Shown here: positions 6,436 to 12,370 of the stretch, in pieces
Layout of the letters: every line of letters starts with the position of its first letter
Position numbering within the stretch: position 1 is the first letter of the stretch
Source of the DNA: an uncultured Actinomycetes bacterium
GTDB taxonomy: Bacteria > Actinomycetota > Actinomycetes > Nanopelagicales > Nanopelagicaceae
Length of the DNA stretch: 20,281 bases
Direction: 5' to 3'
Assembly: GCA_903953805.1 (NCBI GenBank)
Contig: CAJBLC010000170.1
Location: 1-20,281 of the forward strand
Made by a program: the position numbers and the translations under genes
Notes under the pieces: model-generated
What the model was told of the DNA's origin: nothing
Databases searched by the model: none
What the model saw: the letters and a program-made list of their open reading frames with translations, nothing else

Positions 6436-6645
6436 ATGAAGATGCCATCCCTTTTTGGAGCAATTTTTTCCATCGGTGCTTCGCCGGTATTCGCGCTCGC
6501 TGCTCGAGCCGATGAAGGCGGTACGGGGCCACACATCCATGAAGAGAGCCACGGCCTTGAGGGCCTACCGATCGTGATCATCATCGCCGCGCTCATCATC
6601 GCGGTTGGACTCGCATATGGAATTGGAAGGCGTTCTCGGAAATAA
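6436..6645 (+). CDS. Small secreted or membrane protein with His-containing ectodomain, unknown family
   Basis: A 69-residue protein that I do not recognise. Residues 1-25 look like a Sec signal peptide (MKMPSLFGAIF through ALAARA), with likely cleavage near residue 25. A short acidic ectodomain follows with three histidines (PHIHEESHG, 32-40). Residues 44-63 form a strongly hydrophobic helix (LPIVIIIAALIIAVGLAYGI), ending in a basic GRRSRK tail that would sit in the cytoplasm. If the signal is cleaved, the mature protein is about 44 residues with one helix. It is divergent from the aldo/keto reductase and ends only about 20 nt before the cobalamin leader. Reality is supported by the ordered signal/ectodomain/helix/basic-tail layout and by a -10 at leaderless spacing; there is no homology evidence. 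Confidence 0.6.
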   Translation: MKMPSLFGAIFSIGASPVFALAARADEGGTGPHIHEESHGLEGLPIVIIIAALIIAVGLAYGIGRRSRK

Positions 6646-6665
6646 CGTCTGAGCACTGATAGGTT

Positions 6666-6902
6666 TTACCCACTCGCACCTCTGGTGTGGGTGTTCAAAT
6701 CAAGAGCGAAGTTCGGTGAAATCCCGACGCTGTCCCGCAACTGTAAGGGTCTTCGAAAGAAGTACTTGAGCCAGGTCGCCTCTCGATATGAGCGAAGTAT
6801 CCGACCTCGGAGGAAGGTCGGGCCTTTCAACAGAATCGCTCTCTGTGACTGATTCCTCGAATTGCCCCCTTTCTCCCTCAGACTCTTTGAGGGAGTTTTT
6901 TC
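6666..6902 (+). promoter_or_regulatory. Cobalamin riboswitch with transcription-terminator expression platform
   Basis: The leader of btuF contains the cobalamin-aptamer core: GAAGTTCGGTGAAATCCCGA, then CGCTGTCCCGCAACTGTAAG (about 6708-6747), and the B12-box-like GAGCCAGGTCGCCT near 6768-6781. The usual large side arm between core and B12 box is replaced by a short CTTC-GAAA-GAAG hairpin (6751-6762), so the aptamer is compact. Downstream, CCGACCT (6801-6807) can pair with AGGTCGG (6815-6821), or its last six bases can pair with AGGTCG inside the B12 box (6773-6778). GGAGGAAGG (6809-6817) can pair with CCTTTCTCC (6868-6876), which overlaps the terminator's 5' arm. This predicts repression by cobalamin. 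The 5' end is approximate; a possible -10 is TAGGTT at 6660. Confidence 0.9.
6873..6901 (+). terminator. Riboswitch-controlled terminator that also holds the btuF Shine-Dalgarno sequence
   Basis: CTCCCTCA (6873-6880) and TGAGGGAG (6888-6895) form a perfect 8-bp stem with a 7-nt loop, followed by six T (6896-6901) and the btuF ATG at 6903. The 3' arm GAGGGAG is the only Shine-Dalgarno-like sequence for btuF, at 7 nt spacing. The hairpin would therefore block both transcription and translation. Confidence 0.85.
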
Positions 6903-7745
6903 ATGCATATCAAAAGTTCACTTGTTCTTGCGCTGGCATTGGTGGCGGTATCTGCCCCATTGGCGACAGCAGTACAACATCAGCCAACTCGAATCGTTTC
7001 ACTTTCACCAAGCGCCACAGAAGATCTCTTTGCCATTGGTGCAGGTAAGTCAGTAATTGCAGTTGATTCACTCTCTAACTTCCCTTCAACAGCACCCATC
7101 ACAAAGCTTGACGCCTTCGCTCCCAATGTTGAGGCGATCGCAAAGTACAAACCAGATCTCGTCATCTTGCAGTCATCTGCCACCAAGGCAACATCTGTCA
7201 AAGCAGCTCTCGAAAAATTGAAGATCAAAGTCTTCTTTGAAGTAACTCCTGCCGATATCTCTGGAGCCTATGCAGAGATCAACGCGCTTGGGGCCGTGAC
7301 AGGAAATACTGCGAAGGCGGCAAAAGTCGTTGCAACCATGAAGACCGCTATCGCTAAAACTATCGCGGCAGGAAAGCGCTCAGCTCCTATCGCCATCTTC
7401 CATGAAGTCGATAACACGCTCTACTCCGCGACATCAAAGACCTTTATCGGTCGGGTCTACGCAGATTTCAATACAACCAATGTCGCCGACGCGGCAGACA
7501 CCGCTGATAGCTATGGATATCCGCAACTGACTAACGAGTATCTTCTCAAAGCAAATCCTGCAGTCATCTTCCTTGGTGATGGCGAGCCAGTTTCGAGCGT
7601 AGCCTCACGCGCAGGATGGAATTCCATTAGCGCAGTCTCTGGGAACCACATCGTTGAGCTACCGGCAGATATCCCATCACGCTGGGGGCCACGCTTAGTC
7701 GACTTCTACCAATTCGTTTCATCCACGCTAGCAGCGATCAAGTAA
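6903..7745 (+). CDS. btuF: Cobalamin ABC transporter, substrate-binding protein
   Basis: A 280-residue class III (FecB/BtuF-type) periplasmic-binding-fold protein. Residues 1-23 are a signal peptide (LVLALALVAVSAP, likely cleavage at ATA|VQ). The first lobe begins RIVSLSPSATEDLFAIGAG, the signature of B12/siderophore binders. The VDSLSNFPSTAP and YKPDLVILQSS segments follow, then a long linking helix and the second lobe with NPAVIFLGDGEP. The C-terminus is SRWGPRLVDFYQFVSSTL. Specificity for cobalamin comes from the B12 riboswitch in its leader, not from the protein alone. One oddity is that there is no cysteine lipobox, although binding proteins of monoderm bacteria are usually lipid-anchored. 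It is first gene of the btuFCD operon, with btuC starting 4 nt later. Confidence 0.88.
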   Translation: MHIKSSLVLALALVAVSAPLATAVQHQPTRIVSLSPSATEDLFAIGAGKSVIAVDSLSNFPSTAPITKLDAFAPNVEAIAKYKPDLVILQSSATKATSVKAALEKLKIKVFFEVTPADISGAYAEINALGAVTGNTAKAAKVVATMKTAIAKTIAAGKRSAPIAIFHEVDNTLYSATSKTFIGRVYADFNTTNVADAADTADSYGYPQLTNEYLLKANPAVIFLGDGEPVSSVASRAGWNSISAVSGNHIVELPADIPSRWGPRLVDFYQFVSSTLAAIK

Positions 7746-7749
7746 CAAT

Positions 7750-8787
7750 ATGAACTCTGGCGAGATTTCACCAAAGCAACATGGGATAACACCCATGTGG
7801 AACTGGAAGATCACTGCAACTTCCGCTGCTTTGGTGATTCTCGTTGGCTTGGCGGCAATTAGTTTTGGCCCAATCAACTTGAGCTTTGCAAAGATTCTTA
7901 AATCATTGCTCGGAATCCATGGTGGACTATCCGGACAGGATCGAACTGTGCTGATTGACCTGCGACTCCCCCGTGCGCTGTTAGCAGCTCTTGTAGGCGC
8001 AGCACTCGCATCCAGTGGTGCGGTCTATCAATCAGTCTTTCGAAATCCACTCGCAGATCCGTATCTTCTTGGCGCGGCAAGCGGAGCGGGTCTTGGCGCC
8101 ACAATCGCTATCACCAACACTCATGGCGATATCTACCGTCTATTGCCCGTCTTCTCTTTCGTCGGAGGAACTCTTGCAGTTCTCACATCATTCTTTATCT
8201 CAGGCAAATTCTTTGCCGAGCCGCAATCCTTACTTCTGAGCGGAATAGCTGTTGGCTCGTTCGCAACTGCCATTCAGACCTACCTTCAACAACGACATAG
8301 CGCATCATTGAGACCGGTTTACTCGTGGATCCTCGGAGAACTTACCGTCGCGAATTGGCAGATAGTGACCTGGTCCTCCTTTTACATTCTGATGGCCATC
8401 GGCATTCTCTTCTTAGTCTCAAAACAATTGGATGGCTTAATGCTGAGCGATGAAGAGGCATTCTCATTGGGAATCAACCCCAATCGACTTCGAGTGATCG
8501 CAGTTGCCGCAGCCACGTTGGCCACTGCTACTGCAGTTTCCGCCTCAGGACTCATTGGTTTCGTTGGCATCGTTGTTCCGCATCTAGTTCGTGGAATTAC
8601 TCATCGAGTAACAAATCGAAATCTTCTCACCGTTGCACTTACTGGTGCGGCATTCTTGATGCTCGCAGACCTAGGGGCGCGCACACTCCTATCTCCTGCC
8701 GAACTTCCCATCGGAGTTATCACGGCCTTTGTCGGTGCTCCATTCTTTTTAATAGTCCTTCGACGACGTAGAACGGTTCAATCATGA
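7750..8787 (+). CDS. btuC: Cobalamin ABC transporter permease, FecCD/BtuC family
   Basis: A 345-residue integral membrane protein of the BtuC/FecCD family, which forms the dimeric translocation pore with about ten helices per subunit. Family motifs include LIDLRLPRALLAALVGAALA, the SGAVYQSVFRNPLADPYLLG stretch, LLSGIAVGSFATA, and SASGLIGFVGIVVPHLVRGI near the ATPase-coupling loop. The C-terminus is PIGVITAFVGAPFFLIVL. The first 15 residues are hydrophilic; an internal ATG at 7795 giving MWNWKITATS is a reasonable alternative start. It begins 4 nt after btuF and its last four bases (ATGA) overlap btuD, so the three genes are one operon downstream of the cobalamin riboswitch. Confidence 0.9.
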   Translation: MNSGEISPKQHGITPMWNWKITATSAALVILVGLAAISFGPINLSFAKILKSLLGIHGGLSGQDRTVLIDLRLPRALLAALVGAALASSGAVYQSVFRNPLADPYLLGAASGAGLGATIAITNTHGDIYRLLPVFSFVGGTLAVLTSFFISGKFFAEPQSLLLSGIAVGSFATAIQTYLQQRHSASLRPVYSWILGELTVANWQIVTWSSFYILMAIGILFLVSKQLDGLMLSDEEAFSLGINPNRLRVIAVAAATLATATAVSASGLIGFVGIVVPHLVRGITHRVTNRNLLTVALTGAAFLMLADLGARTLLSPAELPIGVITAFVGAPFFLIVLRRRRTVQS

Positions 8788-9539
8788 TTCTTGTAGATCG
8801 CCTCGATGTCACCTTATCCGGCAAGAAGATCCTCAACGATCTCTCGCTATCAATCCCTGACGGTGTATGGAGTTGTCTCGTGGGGCCTAACGGAGCGGGT
8901 AAGACCACACTCCTCAAGGTGCTTCTCGGAAATACCCCATATTCAGGTTCCGTTACAAGCAACGGAGAAGAGGTCTTCAGAAGTCACCAACGTAACGTTG
9001 CCTTCGTTCCCCAACAGCCGCATATCCCCCAGGGTATTACCGTAGCCGAGTACGTAACACTGGGAAGAGCGAAGAAGGATGGCTGGGGTAATGAGAGCGC
9101 CAACAGTCGGGCCCTCATCGCAGAGATTTTAGAACTCACCCATCTCTACGGGATGCATAAGCAACTTGTCTCACACCTATCAGGTGGCGAGATGCAACGA
9201 ACCCTGATCGCGCGCGCTTTAGCGCAAGAACCTGAACTCATCCTTTTAGATGAACCAACGAGCGCGCTCGATCTCCATCATCAGATTGAAGTTCTCAACA
9301 ACTTACAATTTTTGCAAGAACGTGGCGTAACGATCGTCTCGACGATGCATGACATCACTCTTGCCGCCATGTATGCCGAACGAATCATTGTTATGCAGTC
9401 AGGTCGTGTATTGGCAGAAGGTGATGCACAAGAGATTATCCACTCTGCTGAACTACGCAAGGCCTTCGATGACCGTATCAATGTTTTCACTCTCGACTCT
9501 GGTCGACCTGTGATCGTTGCGAAGAAAGATGGTAAGTAG
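8784..9539 (+). CDS. btuD: Cobalamin ABC transporter ATP-binding protein
   Basis: A 251-residue ABC ATPase with all expected motifs: Walker A GPNGAGKTT (34-42), Q-loop in FVPQQP (about 74-79), signature LSGGE (132-136), Walker B LILLDE (152-157), D-loop SALD and switch His189 in STMHD. It powers BtuC on the cytoplasmic face. FecE/FhuC-type siderophore ATPases look much the same, so the B12 assignment rests on operon context. The start overlaps the btuC stop by ATGA. Its stop is 2 nt from the convergent gcvT stop, and no hairpin terminator is visible, so antisense read-through into gcvT is possible. Confidence 0.9.
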   Translation: MILVDRLDVTLSGKKILNDLSLSIPDGVWSCLVGPNGAGKTTLLKVLLGNTPYSGSVTSNGEEVFRSHQRNVAFVPQQPHIPQGITVAEYVTLGRAKKDGWGNESANSRALIAEILELTHLYGMHKQLVSHLSGGEMQRTLIARALAQEPELILLDEPTSALDLHHQIEVLNNLQFLQERGVTIVSTMHDITLAAMYAERIIVMQSGRVLAEGDAQEIIHSAELRKAFDDRINVFTLDSGRPVIVAKKDGK

Positions 9540-9541
9540 TC

Positions 9542-10666
9542 TTAACGGACGTGGGACTCGACAAATGGGGCCTTTACTACCTCGACTTCACTCATTCTGC
9601 CGCGCACATCAATCTGTAGTCGATCACCGATCTTCACAGTTGGATCAAGTAGTGCAAGCCCAATCCCTACTTTAAGTGATGGGGAGAAAGTTCCACTCGT
9701 TACTAATCCAATTGGATTTCCATCCCGAAGAACCGACATATCTGCGCGAGGAATTCCACGATCGAGCGATTTAATCCCTTTTAACGAACGCTTGACGCCA
9801 GCCTCTTTCAGTTCTGTCAGTGCAGCCCGACCTTTAAACTTTGGCTTGGCGAGAACAACTGCCCAAGCAGCGCCAGCCTCAATCGCCGCGATATCAAGCG
9901 AAAGCTCGTGGCCGTGGAGCGGATATCCCATCTCGGTACGCAAAGTATCTCGAGAACCAAGTCCGCATACTCGACCATCGACCTTTGCAATCGCATCAAC
10001 GAGAATCTTCCAGAGCGGGAGTGTCTGATCCCAGGTCGGTACTAATTCAAAACCATATTCACCGGTGTACCCAGTTCGGCAGATAATGACCGAGCCGAGT
10101 TCTTCATGACCCGGAATTACTCCCTCACTAAATGCCATGTAATCAAAATCAACAGTGATTCCAAGTGAAGAGATTATCTGTTGAGAGAGCGGTCCTTGTA
10201 AGGCAAGCACTCCGTAACCATGATGCGCACCAACAATCGTGACACCAGCTGGTGCCTCGGCCGCAAGGGTGCGAACAACTTCTGCGCAGTTGGATGCATT
10301 AGGAATGAGGAATAGATCTTCAGCACTTCGTCGATAGACAATGAGGTCATCGATCACGCCACCTTGATCATTACAGATCAGGTTGTATTGAGCGCTGCCA
10401 TCTTCAATTCGATTGAGATCATTGGTTAACATCGAGTTGAGGTATTCCAGGGAGCCAGAACCTCTGACCTGAATCTTTCCTAAGTGAGAGACGTCGAAGA
10501 GCCCTACCCGTTCGCGAACCGCAGTATGTTCGGCAATCACTCCACCTGGTGCACCGGCTGCAGTACCTGCCGGGTATTCAATGGGCATATCCCAGCCACC
10601 AAAATCGGCGAGCTTCGCGCCGGCATCTAGGTGCCATTGATAGAGCGGAGACTTCAATTCGGTCAT
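9542..10666 (-). CDS. gcvT: Glycine cleavage system T protein (aminomethyltransferase)
   Basis: A 374-residue GcvT, which takes the aminomethyl group from lipoylated GcvH, transfers the methylene to tetrahydrofolate and releases ammonia. Motifs are DFGGWDMPIEY near the N-terminus, VGLFDVSHLGKI, and NDQGGVIDDLIVYR with the catalytic aspartate at Asp106/107. RTGYTGEYGFEL and the folate-domain segment GLGSRDTLRTEMGYPLHGHEL follow, with GLVTSGTFSPSLKVGIGLAL at the C-terminal barrel. An unusual small insertion, TAAGAPG at about 35-41, lies between EYPAG and GVIAEH, which are normally contiguous. gcvH and gcvP are not in the window; the E3/L-protein could be lpdA nearby. The start is supported by TAGGTT 6 nt upstream. 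Confidence 0.94.
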   Translation of the reverse strand: MTELKSPLYQWHLDAGAKLADFGGWDMPIEYPAGTAAGAPGGVIAEHTAVRERVGLFDVSHLGKIQVRGSGSLEYLNSMLTNDLNRIEDGSAQYNLICNDQGGVIDDLIVYRRSAEDLFLIPNASNCAEVVRTLAAEAPAGVTIVGAHHGYGVLALQGPLSQQIISSLGITVDFDYMAFSEGVIPGHEELGSVIICRTGYTGEYGFELVPTWDQTLPLWKILVDAIAKVDGRVCGLGSRDTLRTEMGYPLHGHELSLDIAAIEAGAAWAVVLAKPKFKGRAALTELKEAGVKRSLKGIKSLDRGIPRADMSVLRDGNPIGLVTSGTFSPSLKVGIGLALLDPTVKIGDRLQIDVRGRMSEVEVVKAPFVESHVR

Positions 10667-10672
10667 GGCCTC

Positions 10673-10678
10673 AACCTA
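10673..10678 (-). promoter_or_regulatory. Leaderless -10 element of gcvT
   Basis: The minus strand reads TAGGTT, 6 nt before the gcvT ATG, and no Shine-Dalgarno sequence is seen in that spacer at usable distance. No glycine-riboswitch-like sequence occurs in the 87-nt gcvT-pepA gap. Confidence 0.5.
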
Positions 10679-10753
10679 GCAAACAAGGTAAATGGGCGAT
10701 ACTTATGCGAGCGTTATCAAGCAAAAAGTCGAGCGCAGTGATTAGATAATGCA

Positions 10754-12253
10754 ATGGCAACTTTGAAAAGCTCTCAAAAACTATCGTCTGAGATCGTGGT
10801 CCTCGGTTTGGCTTCGAAAGATGGAAAACTCGTCGTGGAGGTCGCAGATTCCGGTCTTTACGCAAAGACCTTTCTTCCAGCGTTAGAGGAAGTCGGTGCG
10901 ACTGGATCGCGTGAAGAGATCATCAAAATACCGACCGACTCAGCGTCCCACCATCGATTGGTGATCTTCACCGGCTTGGGAGAGGCAGCAAAGAATTCAG
11001 AATATCCCCACGAGATCCTGCGCAGAGCGGCTGGAGCAGCTGTTCGTGCGCTCGCCGGGAAAACCAATGCAGATTTCGCCCTCCCTCACAAGAGTGCGCA
11101 GAACCTCGCTGCTATCGCTGAAGGAGTGGCGTTAGGTGCCTACTCATTCGATACCCATCGCGGTGCCTCAAAGGCGAGCCAGAAGAAACCACTTGGAACA
11201 GCGACAATCATCTCCCACCTAAGCGACGAATCATCGACCAAATCAACTGTGAAAAGAGCAATGCTCCTTGCAAAGTATGTTCATCTCGTTCGCGATCTCG
11301 TTAATACCCCAGCAAACCATCTCTCTCCTTCGATCTTTGTGACGAAGATGAAATCCATGGCCGCTGGCTTATCGGTCAAGATTGAAGTACTCGATGAGAA
11401 GGCGTTAAAGACAAAAGGTTATGGCGGTATCTACTCCGTTGGTCAGGGTTCCGCGAATCCACCTCGGCTCCTTCATATCTCGTACTCCCCTGCAAAACCG
11501 AAGAAGCGATTCGCATTCGTTGGCAAGGGAATTACTTTCGATACTGGTGGTTACGCCCTGAAGCCAGCAGCTGGAATGGATGCGATGAAGACAGATATGG
11601 CCGGTGCTGCTTCAGTCATCGCCGCAACGTTGGCGATTGCCGAATTGAAACTTCCAGTCTCCGTCCATGCATATGCCTGTCTTGCTGAAAATATGATCAG
11701 CGAGAATGCAACTCGTCCTGGCGATGTCATTACAACTCTCAGCGGCAAGACGGTTGAAGTTCTCAATCCCGATGCCGAGGGTCGACTCGTGATGGCTGAT
11801 GGGCTAACCCGTGCCGTCGCTGACGCCGAAAAATCTGGTGACCTCGATGGCTTGATCGATGTCGCAACTCTCACCGGAGCTCAGATCATCGCCCTAGGTA
11901 TTCGTACCGCCGGCTTGATGAGCAACAACGAAGCCTTTACCGAAGAATTCCTCAACGTTGCCAAATCCACTGGCGAACTCTTCTGGCCGATGCCGCTTCC
12001 CGAAGAGCTGCGCGCCACTCTCGATACTCCGGTGGCAGATATCGCCAATGTCGGGGATAAGAGTGGCGGAATGCTCGTCGCCGGCGTCTTTCTCAAAGAG
12101 TTCGTTCCACCGACTACCCCATGGCTCCACTTGGATATTGCTGGACCGTCCTATACCGAGAAGACCGGGCATGGCTATAGCCCTGTCGGAGGAACTGGAA
12201 TCACGGTCAGATCTCTCGTCGCCCTCGCTGAGTCGGCTGTATCACACCCGTAA
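10754..12253 (+). CDS. pepA: Leucyl (cytosol) aminopeptidase, M17 family
   Basis: A 499-residue M17 di-zinc aminopeptidase that removes N-terminal residues from peptides in the cytoplasm. The poorly conserved N-terminal domain (1 to about 160) is followed by the catalytic domain starting near LVNTPANHLSP. Metal and catalytic residues are visible in KGITFDTGGYALKPA (Lys258, Asp263), MDAMKTDMAGAA, and NPDAEGRLVMADGL (Asp340, Glu342, Arg344). The usual NTDAEGRL has Pro for Thr at 339, which is a mild change. The length is standard. The upstream sequence ATTAGATAATGCAATGG has a -10-like TAGATA, but 5 nt from the ATG and not a perfect TANNNT, so the leaderless inference is weaker than for its neighbours. 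A hairpin terminator follows. In Mycobacterium the equivalent is pepB (Rv2213). Confidence 0.95.
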   Translation: MATLKSSQKLSSEIVVLGLASKDGKLVVEVADSGLYAKTFLPALEEVGATGSREEIIKIPTDSASHHRLVIFTGLGEAAKNSEYPHEILRRAAGAAVRALAGKTNADFALPHKSAQNLAAIAEGVALGAYSFDTHRGASKASQKKPLGTATIISHLSDESSTKSTVKRAMLLAKYVHLVRDLVNTPANHLSPSIFVTKMKSMAAGLSVKIEVLDEKALKTKGYGGIYSVGQGSANPPRLLHISYSPAKPKKRFAFVGKGITFDTGGYALKPAAGMDAMKTDMAGAASVIAATLAIAELKLPVSVHAYACLAENMISENATRPGDVITTLSGKTVEVLNPDAEGRLVMADGLTRAVADAEKSGDLDGLIDVATLTGAQIIALGIRTAGLMSNNEAFTEEFLNVAKSTGELFWPMPLPEELRATLDTPVADIANVGDKSGGMLVAGVFLKEFVPPTTPWLHLDIAGPSYTEKTGHGYSPVGGTGITVRSLVALAESAVSHP

Positions 12254-12264
12254 GCGAGAAAGTG

Positions 12265-12283
12265 AGGGGCGGAAATCGCCCCT
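12265..12283 (+). terminator. Hairpin terminator after pepA
   Basis: AGGGGCG (12265-12271) pairs with CGCCCCT (12277-12283) around the loop GAAAT, a 7-bp stem mostly of G-C pairs, 12 nt after the pepA stop. It is followed by the weak T-rich TCGTTTCG rather than a clean T-run, so efficiency is uncertain. Confidence 0.6.
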
Positions 12284-12311
12284 TCGTTTCGTGGCAGGAT
12301 TAGCCTCATAT

Positions 12312-12329
12312 CCCCTCGTCGATGAGGGG
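12312..12329 (+). promoter_or_regulatory. Inverted repeat in the lpdA leader region
   Basis: CCCCTC (12312-12317) and GAGGGG (12324-12329) form a perfect 6-bp inverted repeat with a 6-nt centre, 41 nt before the lpdA start. A possible -10 element TAGCCT (12301-12306) would start the RNA at about this hairpin. It could be a 5' stabilising hairpin, a regulator site or a second terminator; the sequence alone does not decide. Confidence 0.3.
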
Positions 12330-12370
12330 TAGTTTCGCTCGGTTGAGATAGATGATTGAAGGGTTGGGCT

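Noticed and set aside
6413..6532. N-terminal extension of the aldo/keto reductase
   Set aside because: The extra 40 residues are antisense to the small membrane gene and are not in the family; the ATG at 6412 has family and promoter support.
6646..6902. A new type of structured RNA in the 257-nt gap
   Set aside because: The conserved core and B12 box identify it as a cobalamin riboswitch; only its small size and platform are unusual.
6788..7056. Two small plus-strand frames across the riboswitch and btuF start
   Set aside because: They cover RNA structure and a shifted frame of btuF; their sequences have no ordered features.
10667..10753. Possible tRNA or glycine riboswitch in the gcvT-pepA gap
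   Set aside because: No cloverleaf, no conserved aptamer core and too short; only promoter-like sequence is visible.
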